From CPC320 sp002336405 (GTDB lineage Bacteria > Pseudomonadota > Alphaproteobacteria > Rhodobacterales > Rhodobacteraceae), in assembly GCA_949372595.1 (NCBI GenBank), contig CASIAN010000002.1, forward strand, positions 1 through 64,000: 64,000 bases of DNA. Reading direction: 5' to 3'. This document shows, one piece after another, positions 26,526 through 35,664 of this stretch. Within the stretch, counting starts at the first letter, position 1, and every line of letters starts with the position of its first letter. The notes beneath the pieces are model-generated. The model was not told where the DNA came from and made no database searches. It was given only the letters and a program-made list of their open reading frames with translations. The position numbers and the translations under genes are program-made.

Positions 26526-27472
26526 CGTGGTTAGGTCTGTAAAAGACGCTGTCTGCCTCTACGATTGACCGCATTAGCCCCAAATAATAAGATTTACTTT
26601 TAAATTTATGGATATTCTAAATATGCTTAGAATTTTACACTTCGCATTCAGCTGCTGGCTGTCTTTGACAAACCTTTACCGCCGCACCCCCCCCCTGTGT
26701 CAGTCACCGTTAGAGGCGCAAACTCAACGCAGAAGCACCAAAGGCTCTGCGTCGGTTTTGTTTCTGTGTGATGGAGCCGTGGTTCATGAACACTCGGATT
26801 TCAGGGCACCAGCTTATAGTCCGGATCACAAGTTTATTTTGATGTATCAAGTGGGCGCTACAGTGGCTTTATTGCTTGGCGCCATAATTCCAAGGGGTTT
26901 TTCCTCTATTGCCGGATTTGTGAGGGGCCGACTCGCAGGATGTGCGAAAAATTCATCTCAAAACACATCGTCGCAAAAAGCGAGACGCTGGCAAGCATCG
27001 CTGAGGGTTATCTGGGACCAGATGGGGCCCAGCAGGTCGGTACGATCGTCAACGCCAATCCTTGGCTCAAGGATACCGATCAGTCTGGTGCCAGCGGTAA
27101 CGGATAGTATTCAGGGCGCCGTGTGATCAAGGGGTGGGACCGTAACCAAAGTGATGTGCCGGCAAATGCGGTTCTGAATATATCCGATGTGCTGTTGAAA
27201 GACTGCTTGCTGGGGTGCGGTCTTGCGGCAGCTGCGGCGCGTGAAAATATCGGCGGGGTGTTGGCAAAGCCAAAAGTCAGGACACAACAGCGGCTTTCCA
27301 CTTTGACCAAGGGGTTGGATTTTCATACAAACAGGCACTTAACCTTTGTGGAAAGGCGGTCTCACAGCGCTGCTGCACACCTCATGATAGGATCAAATTG
27401 ATCGCTGATCTGGGATTGAACAGATGGGCCTGTGCCTTTGTAACCCAAACTGACGCAGTCTGTATCGGTCGA
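26526..27472. other. 947-bp interval with no convincing intact gene
   Basis: Open frames in this interval (for example 26608-27126 and 27123-27401 on the plus strand) have no family resemblance, poor composition and no ribosome-binding sites. The interval seems to be decayed or non-coding DNA. The one segment that looks protein-like is a short LysM-like fragment, listed separately. I see no terminal inverted repeats or transposase remnants. Confidence 0.6.
26940..27107 (+). pseudogene. Possible LysM-like gene remnant
   Basis: This short frame encodes 55 residues. The middle, 'SETLASIAEGYLGPDGAQ' followed by 'VGTIVNANPWLKD', matches the LysM pattern (GDTL..IA..YLG....I..ANP.L.D), but the frame stops before the usual PGQ.L.IP ending. 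There is no good Shine-Dalgarno, and upstream and downstream frames do not continue the domain. It is best read as a remnant of a secreted or cell-wall-binding protein. Chance resemblance cannot be excluded. Confidence 0.3.
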
Positions 27473-28474
27473 TCAGTCTTGTTGGTTGCGTCCCAGCCAT
27501 ATTTGGGGGGCACAACCTTTAAGCCGCAGAAATTCGCGGTTAAAATTTGATTTGGTCTGAAATCCGCTGTCGAACATTGCGCCGGTAACGCTGTGACCTT
27601 GCTTCAGCAGCCCGCAGGCATGCGCAATCCGGTGGCGATTGACAAACCGCGAGACGTTTTCACCGCATAGTTGATTGATTGCCTTTGACAGCTCTTTGAC
27701 CGGCACCTGCAGGCGTCGGGCAAGGCGGCTTAAGGTCAGATCCGGGTCCAGAAACAGCGGGTCATTTTTTAACAGAGTCTGCAACCGCGCGACCAGTTCT
27801 GTGGCGGCCTCGGAGGGTTGGATTGGCGCGTCAAGTGTGGTTTCTTTTGCGTCGTTTGCCAGATGCAAATGTGGCGACAGCCCCAGCGCCCCAAGCGCCA
27901 GCAATGTAAGCGAGGATAATGCACTGACGATCATTGGTTGCCAGGTGCCGTGACCGCTGGCATGGGCCAGATTGATCACAATCTCGCCAAGGCTCGACAC
28001 CAGCAGTGCTGTGGCGATAAACTGCCAAAGTCTCAGGGGAATATTATCGCTATCGAGCCGGGTAAGTATCAGACTGTCACCACCCTGATGTAGGCTGTGC
28101 AACAAAGCGGTGCCATAGATCAGGAAAATCGCAGGTATCGCCGTGTCTACGGCCTGCGGAAACAGCAGCACGCAAAACACCACAAATCCAACTGGCAGCA
28201 CATGCCACAGATCGCGGTGCCAAAGCAGACGCCGCCGGGTGCTGGACACAAACGCCAGATAGGACAGCGACGGCAGCATCGCGGCCGTAACCGGTTGCAC
28301 TGGTCGCAGCCAGCTTAGGTGATAAAACTGGTGCAGGGCGATCAGGATCGATTGCGCGCTGCAGGCGGCCAGCAAGATCAGTAACATTGGATGTGTCCGT
28401 CCCCCCAACCACGCCCGCAGCAGGAAAAATAGCAACACAAGACCGGTGATAAGGGGGATTGGTAAAGCTGGCAA
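27473..28474 (-). CDS. Membrane-anchored AraC-family transcriptional regulator
   Basis: The 333-residue protein has six or seven hydrophobic segments in the first 200 residues and a C-terminal AraC/XylS double helix-turn-helix (about residues 230-330). Typical residues are 'LARRLQVPVKELSKAINQLC' and 'GAMFDSGFQTKSNFNREFLR'. Such proteins are thought to sense membrane or periplasmic signals and bind DNA from the membrane. It is divergent from the broken hydrolase gene with a 147-bp intergenic region, so that gene is the obvious candidate target. Confidence 0.88.
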   Translation of the reverse strand: MPALPIPLITGLVLLFFLLRAWLGGRTHPMLLILLAACSAQSILIALHQFYHLSWLRPVQPVTAAMLPSLSYLAFVSSTRRRLLWHRDLWHVLPVGFVVFCVLLFPQAVDTAIPAIFLIYGTALLHSLHQGGDSLILTRLDSDNIPLRLWQFIATALLVSSLGEIVINLAHASGHGTWQPMIVSALSSLTLLALGALGLSPHLHLANDAKETTLDAPIQPSEAATELVARLQTLLKNDPLFLDPDLTLSRLARRLQVPVKELSKAINQLCGENVSRFVNRHRIAHACGLLKQGHSVTGAMFDSGFQTKSNFNREFLRLKGCAPQIWLGRNQQD

Positions 28475-28621
28475 AATAGCCTCCGGATAAAATTGGGTCT
28501 CAATACTGACAGATTAGACCTCGAACGGGTTTGGCGCGACCTAAAACCGGTTCGAGGACGCGCAAAACCGCATGTCATGGCTTTGTCAGGCGTATTGAAA
28601 CTCTGAAAAAGGAAATGTGAT

Positions 28622-29739
28622 ATGTTGAAATTTTTGAAATATAGCCTTGTGGTATCGCTGTTGGTTGGGCCGGTCCATGTTGGAGCGGCTTTGGCGCAAG
28701 TTGATTTGCCCGGGTTTGATCGGTTGGCGGTGTCTGCCGCCCACCGGCCCGGGCTTGTAGCGGGATCAATCTGGTACCCTGCGGACCAAGCCACTTATAA
28801 AACCCAAGTGGGTCGCAATGCGGTTTTTACCGGCGCACCTGCTTACTTGGCCCCCGGGATTGCTAAGGGTCGCCATCCGTTGATTGTGCTGTCACATGGG
28901 TCGGGTGGTAATATAGACGGACTGGGCTGGCTTGCAGGGGCACTGGCACAAAACGGCGCAATGGTGCTGGGGGTTAATCATCCTGGCAGCACCGGTGGCG
29001 ACAGCTCACCGCGCCGCAGCATTCGCATGTGGGAACGGGCGTGGGACGTCAGTGCCGCGCTTGATACAGTGCTGGCTGAGCCAAATTTTGCCCCGCATAT
29101 TGACCCGGAACGGATTTACAGTATCGGTTTTTCCATGGGCGGTGCGACGGTGTTGCAACTGGCTGGGTTGCGTGGGGATATCGGGGCTTTCAAAGCCCAT
29201 TGTACTGGGACGGGTGAGCGTCACTTGGGCTGTGCACGTATTTTGCAGCGGGTGGGGTGAAGTATGATAACATTCGGGCAGAAGACTTTAATCAGGATCT
29301 GCGCGAGCCGCGGATCAGCCGCACTGTCGGTGTGGATCCGGGTCTTGCCATGGCATATACTGATGCGAGCATTGCCGCGCTGGACCACCCGATGTTGCTG
29401 ATCGCACTGGGCCATAAGGGCCCTGATGAGATTGGCATTGATGCCGGTCCGAATGGCAGCAACCTGTCGGGCCGTCTCCAGGACACACAGTTTCACGAGC
29501 TGACCCCGGCCTCGCATTTCAGTTTTTTGGGGATGTGCACAAAGGATGCGGTGGAAATTCTCAAAGCTGAGGGTGAGGACCGGCTTTGTCATCCTGAAGA
29601 TACCGCGATACGGGCGTCGGTGCATCAAAAGGTTATCGCTTTGATTTCTGAATTTTTACGCCTGAACTCATGTTATAAATCCCTTGAAATTCGATCCAAA
29701 CTTTGTGTTCGGGGCCAGGCAGGTCCCAAACATTTTTGA
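28622..29739 (+). pseudogene. Secreted alpha/beta hydrolase (dienelactone-hydrolase-like), frameshifted
   Basis: The first frame (28622-29260) has a signal peptide ending ALA, the oxyanion block 'HPLIVLSHGSGGN' and the nucleophile motif 'IGFSMGGAT' (Ser171). It ends at a premature TGA directly after a GGGG run (29254-29257). The second frame (29257-29739) continues the fold with 'PRISRTVGVDPGLAMAY', 'PMLLIALG' (acid region) and a C-terminal 'ASHFSFLGMC' that supplies the catalytic His. One extra G in the run joins both halves into an about 370-residue protein. It is either a true loss, a sequence error or a phase-variable homopolymer. A Shine-Dalgarno AAGGA precedes the start. The C-terminus may run past the original stop. 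Confidence 0.72.
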
Positions 29740-29798
29740 GTCCACCCACCGGATCTTAACCGTGGCAGAATAGCGCCAATCATGCTAGGTTTTGTGCC

Positions 29799-31736
29799 AT
29801 GACAACCGATGTAACCGATATACGCCAAAATCCCCCTGTTATTCGACAGTTGGACGAGGGCGCCATCAACCGGATTGCTGCTGGTGAGGTGGTCGAGAGA
29901 CCGGCCTCTGCGGTGAAAGAGCTGGTGGAAAATGCTATCGATGCCGGTGCGCGTCGGATAGCCATTGAAATTGCTGATGGTGGCAAACGTCTGATCCGGG
30001 TCAGTGATGACGGCTGCGGTATGTCCTCAGATCAGCTACCGCTGGCCCTGCAGCGCCACGCGACCTCAAAAATTGATGGCTCAGATTTGTTGAATATCCA
30101 AAGCTTCGGCTTTCGCGGTGAGGCGCTGCCATCGCTTGGTGCGGTGGGGCGGCTCAGTATCGTATCACGGGTGGACGGGCAGGCTGCGGCGCAGATCACC
30201 GTAAATGCGGGCGAGATCGCAGCGGTGCGCCCGGCGGCGCTGAACGCAGGTACCGTGGTGGAATTGCGCGATTTGTTTTACGCCACTCCGGCACGTTTGA
30301 AATTTATGCGCACGGATCGCGCTGAGGCGCAGGCCATCAGCGATGTGGTCAAGCGTCTGGCGATGGCCGAGCCGTTTACTGGCTTTACACTGACCGATAT
30401 GTCGGGTGGCGACGGTGGGCGTGTCATATTTCGTGCCGATGCGGAAACTGGCGACATGTTTGACGCGCTGCATGGCCGTCTGGCGCGGGTGTTGGGCAGT
30501 GAGTTTGCTGAAAATGCGTTGCGCATTGATGCCGAACGTGAGGGGCTGCATATGACGGGATATGCCGCATTGCCCACCTATTCGCGCGGCTCGGCGGTTC
30601 AGCAATATTTCTTTGTCAACGGACGGCCTGTACGTGACAAGTTGCTGATCGGTGCGCTGCGGGGGGCGTATTCCGATTTTCTGTCACGCGACCGGCATCC
30701 GGCAGTGGCCTTGTTTCTGGATTGCGATCCGCATCAGGTGGATGTCAACGTACATCCGGCAAAATCCGAGGTGCGGTTTCGCGATGGGGGCTTGGCGCGC
30801 GGGTTAATCGTGTCGGGTCTGCGCCATGCTTTGGCTGAGGCCGGTCATCGCGCTTCGACCACGGTTGCGGGTGCAACCTTGGGGGCCATGCGCCCCGAAC
30901 GCCCCGGAGGTGCCCCAGTGTATCAGATGCAGCGCCCGTCGGCCAAGGCACGAGGGGCCGCCTATCAAGCGCAGGCGCCGGGGTTTGCTGAAATGGCCCC
31001 GGGCAGTGCACACACGACACCGGGTTTTGCCGAAACCGCAGCGGTCTATGCCCGCGTTGAGGCGCTGGATGATACCGGCTCTGAAGAAAGTGCCGTCCCA
31101 CAGGCCGGTTCTGTGCCAGATACTGCACCAAACGATCCCCCTGCGGTGCAAGAAACCTTTCCCCTGGGCGCCGCCCGTGGTCAGCTGCACGAGAATTATA
31201 TCATTGCGCAAACTGCAGATGGGATCGTGATCGTGGATCAGCACGCAGCGCATGAGCGGTTGGTCTATGAAAAACTCAAAACCCAGATGGCCGCGCATGG
31301 CGTGGCCGCCCAAGCACTGTTGATTCCCGAAATTGTTGATTTGTCCGAAGAGGACGCAGCGCAGCTTTTGGCGGTGGCCGATGATTTGCGGCGCCTCGGT
31401 CTAAGCCTTGAGCCGTTTGGCGGTGGGGCAGTGGCGGTGCGTGAAACACCCGCCATTCTGGGTGCGGTGAACGCCGAGGCGCTGGTGCGCGACATTCTTG
31501 ACGAGCTGACCGATTTGGAACGCTCATCTTCCCTACAAGATCGCATTGAGGCCATCCTAAGCCGCGTGGCTTGTCACGGTTCAATCCGGTCGGGGCGGCG
31601 GATGCGCGGCGAAGAGATGAATGCATTGCTGCGTGAAATGGAGACAACGCCGCATTCAGGTCAGTGTAATCACGGGCGACCCACTTATGTAGAATTAAAA
31701 CTGTCTGATATTGAACGGCTGTTTGGGCGCACATAA
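29799..31736 (+). CDS. mutL: DNA mismatch repair protein MutL
   Basis: The 645-residue protein has the GHKL ATPase motifs 'KELVENAIDAGARRIAIE' and 'FRGEALPSLGAVGRLSI', a low-complexity linker (about residues 350-450) with repeated 'PGFAE', and a C-terminal endonuclease domain with 'DQHAAHERLVYE' (about residue 477). This DQHA(X)2E(X)4E motif is present in MutL of organisms without MutH, so it should nick the daughter strand itself. Conserved 'CHGSIRSG' and 'CNHGRPT' zinc/metal-site elements follow. It is 2 bp upstream of rmuC. Confidence 0.95.
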   Translation: MTTDVTDIRQNPPVIRQLDEGAINRIAAGEVVERPASAVKELVENAIDAGARRIAIEIADGGKRLIRVSDDGCGMSSDQLPLALQRHATSKIDGSDLLNIQSFGFRGEALPSLGAVGRLSIVSRVDGQAAAQITVNAGEIAAVRPAALNAGTVVELRDLFYATPARLKFMRTDRAEAQAISDVVKRLAMAEPFTGFTLTDMSGGDGGRVIFRADAETGDMFDALHGRLARVLGSEFAENALRIDAEREGLHMTGYAALPTYSRGSAVQQYFFVNGRPVRDKLLIGALRGAYSDFLSRDRHPAVALFLDCDPHQVDVNVHPAKSEVRFRDGGLARGLIVSGLRHALAEAGHRASTTVAGATLGAMRPERPGGAPVYQMQRPSAKARGAAYQAQAPGFAEMAPGSAHTTPGFAETAAVYARVEALDDTGSEESAVPQAGSVPDTAPNDPPAVQETFPLGAARGQLHENYIIAQTADGIVIVDQHAAHERLVYEKLKTQMAAHGVAAQALLIPEIVDLSEEDAAQLLAVADDLRRLGLSLEPFGGGAVAVRETPAILGAVNAEALVRDILDELTDLERSSSLQDRIEAILSRVACHGSIRSGRRMRGEEMNALLREMETTPHSGQCNHGRPTYVELKLSDIERLFGRT

Positions 31737-31738
31737 GT

Positions 31739-32929
31739 ATGGATGAAATTGCCATATTGAATTTTTCTGATCCGTTGGTGCTGATTGTGCTGGGCGGGAC
31801 TGGTTTTTTGTTTTTGCTGTTATTAATGGCGGTGCGGGCCAGTATGCGAACGGCTAAACTTGCTGAGCCGCTGGCGCATCAAATGGGCGCATTGGGCCAG
31901 CGTGTGCAAGCATTGGGCGAGGGGCAGGAGCGGCTTGCGGGCGGGTTGCATCACGTCTCAGAGGCGCAGGCGCAGGCGCAGACCAGTATGTTACAGTTGA
32001 TGGAACAGCGACTGGCGCTGGTCCAACAGCAGATGAATGAAAACCTGCATGGCTCGGCGCGGCGCACCGCACAATCGTTGGGGGATCTGCAGCAACGTCT
32101 GTCGGTCATTGATAAGGCACAAGACAATATCACCAAACTCAGCAGTGACGTGCTGAGTTTACAAGATATTTTGTCCAACAAACAGACGCGTGGCGCTTAT
32201 GGTGAGATCCAGCTCAACGATATCGTCACCAAGGCCCTGCCCAGTGACAGCTATACTTTGCAGGCCACTTTGTCTAACGGCAACCGGCCTGATTGCCTGA
32301 TCCATCTGCCTAACCCACCGGGTCACATCGTGATTGACAGCAAGTTCCCGCTGGAATCCTATGAGGCCCTGCGCAATGCTAAAACCGACCGGGATTTGAA
32401 CGAGGCTGCCAAATTTCTGCGCGCTTCGATCAAGAAACACATCAAGGACATCTCAAGTAAATATATCATTGAAGGGGAGACTGCTGATGGGGCGCTGATG
32501 TTTCTGCCCTCTGAGGCTGTCTATGCCGAGTTGCACGCAAACTTTCCCGAACTGGTGCGCGAAGGCTTTGCCGCCCGGGTTTGGATTGTGTCTCCGACAA
32601 CGTGTATGGCGACCCTTAATACCATGCGGGCGATTCTAAAAGATGCGCGAATGCGCGAGCAGGCAGGTGCAATTCGGCGTGAACTGGGCCTGTTGTTTCA
32701 AGATGTAGAGCGTTTGGGTACCCGCGTTGAGAATCTGGATAGGCACTTTGGTCAGGCGGTCAAAGATCTGTCAGAGATTAAAATCAGTTCTGATAAAGCT
32801 GGGCGTCGGGCGCGACGGTTGGACAATTTTGATTTTGAAGAGCTCAGCACTGAAACCCCAAGCACGGCTCAAGATGTGGTGCCTGACGCGACCCAACCAA
32901 TTCAATCCCGTCTGCCCAGACGGGGTTGA
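31739..32929 (+). CDS. rmuC: RmuC-family DNA recombination protein
   Basis: The 396-residue protein begins with a hydrophobic N-terminal segment (about residues 14-32), then a long Gln/Ala-rich coiled coil (about 45-145), then the RmuC nuclease-like domain with 'VIDSKFPLESYEALRNA' and 'MFLPSEAVYAEL'. RmuC limits inversions and short-repeat recombination; the exact biochemical activity is not settled. It starts 2 bp after mutL, a genome-maintenance pair. Its last codons form the left arm of a strong hairpin. Confidence 0.92.
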   Translation: MDEIAILNFSDPLVLIVLGGTGFLFLLLLMAVRASMRTAKLAEPLAHQMGALGQRVQALGEGQERLAGGLHHVSEAQAQAQTSMLQLMEQRLALVQQQMNENLHGSARRTAQSLGDLQQRLSVIDKAQDNITKLSSDVLSLQDILSNKQTRGAYGEIQLNDIVTKALPSDSYTLQATLSNGNRPDCLIHLPNPPGHIVIDSKFPLESYEALRNAKTDRDLNEAAKFLRASIKKHIKDISSKYIIEGETADGALMFLPSEAVYAELHANFPELVREGFAARVWIVSPTTCMATLNTMRAILKDARMREQAGAIRRELGLLFQDVERLGTRVENLDRHFGQAVKDLSEIKISSDKAGRRARRLDNFDFEELSTETPSTAQDVVPDATQPIQSRLPRRG

Positions 32930-32934
32930 ATTGG
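32897..32934. repeat. Near-perfect 18-bp inverted repeat at the rmuC/chrR junction
   Basis: The arms 32897-32914 and 32917-32934 are complementary with one T:G exception (wobble in RNA), separated by only two bases. They span the rmuC stop codon and end 2 bp short of the chrR stop on the opposite strand. No T run follows in either direction. It is probably a bidirectional transcription barrier between convergent genes or a recombination/structure element. Confidence 0.85.
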
Positions 32935-32936
32935 TG

Positions 32937-33593
32937 TCAAATCCTCAACAGTGGCTGCAACAAGCGCGGCAGAACCCCAGAAAATTTTAACGGGGCGTCT
33001 GTGACTGCAAGACAGATACAATCCGAATGAACATCCGCAACGGGGGTGTGGTGCAGGTCTTCACCGGCAATTTCTACATCTCCACGTTTGAAATGATCCG
33101 TTTGATCGGAATACGCCCCACGCAAAACCAGTGTAAATTCGGTCCCGTGGTGACCATGATCAGGTACAGCAACGCCAGCCGGAATATACAGCAGTCGCGC
33201 AGTGGCCTCGGCAGATGTTTTTAAAATTGCCTGTTTGACCCCCATGCCCACAGATTTCCATTTCACATCGTCAAGATTGTCCCCAACATATGCCACCAGC
33301 GGAAAAGGTGTTTCGGTCGGGCGCGACGGCGGTGGGGTCCGCTCCATCGGTGTGTCTGCTTTGATCAGCGCCATGGTGGCCTGCAAATCTGGCGCTGCTT
33401 CCCCGTCCAAGGTCTCGTCTTCCAGCAGCGCGCCACCAAGGGCATCAAAACTGCTCATTGTGGCACGGCATTCATCGCACATCGAAATATGCGTGGCTAC
33501 GACCAGGTTGAAGGCTTCGGAGAGCTGTCCGGCAGAATAGGCCATGAGAATTTTATCGGTCAGGTGATGTTTTATCATTTGGTTCTGCTTCAT
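32937..33593 (-). CDS. chrR: ChrR-type zinc anti-sigma factor
   Basis: The 218-residue protein has the ChrR two-domain layout. The N-terminal zinc anti-sigma domain has 'ATHISMCDECRA' (HxxxCxxC). The C-terminal cupin-like domain has the metal ligands in 'DHGHHGTEFT', a later 'DLHHTPVADVH' and the Cys pair in 'SDCICLAV' that matches C187/C189 of R. sphaeroides ChrR. In that species ChrR holds RpoE inactive until singlet oxygen triggers ChrR breakdown. It is downstream of rpoE with a 4-bp overlap, the family's usual arrangement. Confidence 0.92.
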   Translation of the reverse strand: MKQNQMIKHHLTDKILMAYSAGQLSEAFNLVVATHISMCDECRATMSSFDALGGALLEDETLDGEAAPDLQATMALIKADTPMERTPPPSRPTETPFPLVAYVGDNLDDVKWKSVGMGVKQAILKTSAEATARLLYIPAGVAVPDHGHHGTEFTLVLRGAYSDQTDHFKRGDVEIAGEDLHHTPVADVHSDCICLAVTDAPLKFSGVLPRLLQPLLRI

Positions 33594-34138
33594 GTCATTG
33601 CGTGGCGCAGGCGCTCGAGCGCCAGACGAATTCGGGACTTGATCGTGCCGAGTGGCAGACCGGTTTCTATGGCAATTTCGCTGTGCGATAACTCTCCAAA
33701 ATAGGCCTTCTCAATCAGCAGCCTTTGTTTGCTTGGCAGCGCTGTGAGTGCGGCGCCGAGCTTTTTTGTTTCTTGGGTCATTGCAAGCACATCAGCTTGA
33801 TCGGGTTCTTCCTGTGGGCCCCAGACAAGATCTTCTGGTTCTGGCCGCCTCTGTTTGCGAAGCGCGTCGATTTTACGATTTCGTGTGATTGTAAAAATCC
33901 ACGTTGCGACGCTGGCGCGTGTTGGATCAAACAGATGTGCTTTGTTCCACACCGTGGCCAACGCCTCTTGGGTACACTCTTCGGCCAGAGTGGGTTCAGT
34001 ACCGGACTTAAGCAAAAAAGCCTTTACCCGCGGAGCAAAATGGCGGAACAATTCCGCAAAAGCGGCCTCGTCCTGATTGTCGCGGATCAGGCACATGTGA
34101 GCTGTCCAGTCTGCTACCGAGGGCAGAGTGACGGACAT
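33590..34138 (-). CDS. rpoE: ECF sigma factor RpoE (singlet-oxygen response type)
   Basis: A start at 34138 (MSVTLPSVADW) gives 182 residues, the normal length; an in-frame start at 34360 would add 74 atypical residues. Region 2 (about 25-95) has 'CTQEALATVWNKAHLFDPTR' and 'SVATWIFTITRNRKIDALRK'; region 4 (about 120-180) ends in the helix-turn-helix 'LSHSEIAIETGLPLGTIKSR'. The ChrR partner directly follows. The family drives genes for singlet-oxygen protection. A divergent five-gene operon starts 230 bp upstream, its probable target. Confidence 0.93.
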   Translation of the reverse strand: MSVTLPSVADWTAHMCLIRDNQDEAAFAELFRHFAPRVKAFLLKSGTEPTLAEECTQEALATVWNKAHLFDPTRASVATWIFTITRNRKIDALRKQRRPEPEDLVWGPQEEPDQADVLAMTQETKKLGAALTALPSKQRLLIEKAYFGELSHSEIAIETGLPLGTIKSRIRLALERLRHAMT

Positions 34139-34250
34139 TACTTGTTTGGCTTTCTTACAGATTTCATAACTCGCACCATTGTTCTGGCTTCCCGGATACC
34201 GGCGTGTCAATTCACTGTGACTCGAAGAGGGCTCAATATACAACATGTCA

Positions 34251-34280
34251 AATGTACGCAGTTGTGTCGGGGTTGGATCA
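34251..34280 (-). promoter_or_regulatory. Candidate RpoE-type promoter upstream of rpoE
   Basis: On the minus strand, TGATCC (34280-34275) resembles the -35 element of R. sphaeroides RpoE promoters. TACATT (34256-34251) lies 18 bases on as a weak -10. This would give an rpoE leader of about 105 bases. It is a pattern match only. Confidence 0.3.
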
Positions 34281-34368
34281 AAATATATTTTCTTTTTGTT
34301 AAATAACTCATCCAAATCCGATTTGGAAACGTATCCAATACTAAAACCGCACAGGGTCAAGCCGCCAA

Positions 34369-35664
34369 ATGAATGTGATGCAAAAAGCTAAACGAAAAAG
34401 AATTGCAGTCATCGGTGGCGGTATTTCGGGTATGGGTGCGGCACAGTTGCTGGGCGATACACACAGCGTGACCTTAATCGAAGCCGCGCCACGGCTTGGT
34501 GGACACGCCCGTACAGTGGTGGCAGGCAAAACCGGAGACCAGCCGGTCGATACTGGGTTTATCGTATTTAACTATGCCAACTATCCACATCTTGTGCAGA
34601 TGTTTGAGACACTGAACGTGCCTGTGGTCAAAAGTAATATGAGCTTTGGCGCGTCGCTCAACGGCGGTAAGATCGAATATGGTACAACGGGTGCGCGGGC
34701 GCTGTTTGCGCAACCCAGCAACTTGCTTTCACCAAACTTCCTGTGCATGGTCCGCGACATTTTTCGGTTCAATGCCAATGCTCTGCGCTTGGCATCTGAT
34801 CCCTCGCTGACGATTGGCGAGTTTTTACAGCTGCTTGGTACCGGATCATGGTTTCGAGATTATTATCTGCTGCCAATGTCCGGGGCTATCTGGTCAACCC
34901 CGTTAGGCCAGATAATGGATTTTCCGGCTCAAGCACTGGTACAGTTCTTTGAAAACCACGCGCTGTTAAGTCATACCGGCCAACATCAATGGTATACAGT
35001 CAAGGGAGGCTCGCGGGAATACGTCACCCGGTTGCAGGCGGCGATGCTGAAACAGGGCACACAAGTCCGGTTGTTCACTCCGGTCCGGGCGGTCCGGCGC
35101 TCTGCGTGGGGCATCGAGTTACGGGTCCATGGTGGTGATTGGGAAGCGTTTGACGAGGTGGTTTTTGCCACGCATTCTGATGACACCCTGCGCATGTTGG
35201 TCGATCCCAACCCACATGAAAGCGCCATGCTGGGCGCTGTTTCGTATCAGCCAAACGATATAATCTTGCATGCAGACGCATCTGTAATGCCTAAACGCCG
35301 CGCCTGTTGGTCGTCTTGGGTTTACACTGAGGATGCGAATAAACGATCAGACCGCATTGATCTGACCTATTGGATGAACTCGCTGCAGCCGATCCCGCAG
35401 GATGATCCGCATTTTGTGACCCTTAACACCACGCGACAGATTAAACAGGAACTGATTTACGATCAGGTCACTCTGCGTCATCCGGTGTTTGATTTGGCTG
35501 CGTTAAAGGCCCAGAAAACAGTTCCCCAGATCAACGGGAAAAATGCCACATGGTTCTGTGGGGCCTGGACGAAAAACGGCTTTCACGAAGATGGGTTGTC
35601 CAGCGCGGTAGATGTGGCTCAGATGCTGAATGCGGCGGTCGCCCATTCCGTTGAGACGGTATGA
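34369..35664 (+). CDS. FAD-dependent amine-oxidase/desaturase-like flavoprotein
   Basis: This 431-residue protein has a FAD motif 'IAVIGGGISGMGAAQLLG' and 'APRLGGHARTV', then the typical C-terminal FAD region 'WFCGAWTKNGFHEDGLSSA'. It belongs to the flavin amine oxidase/phytoene-desaturase-like group often annotated 'NAD/FAD-binding protein' next to DUF1365 and cyclopropane synthases. In R. sphaeroides, RpoE-controlled relatives are involved in lipid responses to singlet oxygen. It is first in a five-gene unit with 4-bp overlaps or near-overlaps. Confidence 0.85.
   Translation: MNVMQKAKRKRIAVIGGGISGMGAAQLLGDTHSVTLIEAAPRLGGHARTVVAGKTGDQPVDTGFIVFNYANYPHLVQMFETLNVPVVKSNMSFGASLNGGKIEYGTTGARALFAQPSNLLSPNFLCMVRDIFRFNANALRLASDPSLTIGEFLQLLGTGSWFRDYYLLPMSGAIWSTPLGQIMDFPAQALVQFFENHALLSHTGQHQWYTVKGGSREYVTRLQAAMLKQGTQVRLFTPVRAVRRSAWGIELRVHGGDWEAFDEVVFATHSDDTLRMLVDPNPHESAMLGAVSYQPNDIILHADASVMPKRRACWSSWVYTEDANKRSDRIDLTYWMNSLQPIPQDDPHFVTLNTTRQIKQELIYDQVTLRHPVFDLAALKAQKTVPQINGKNATWFCGAWTKNGFHEDGLSSAVDVAQMLNAAVAHSVETV

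Noticed and set aside
26608..27126. 172-residue open frame after amtB
   Set aside because: No ribosome-binding site, repetitive Arg/Ser/Pro-rich composition and no family features. The same DNA has no conserved look in any frame.
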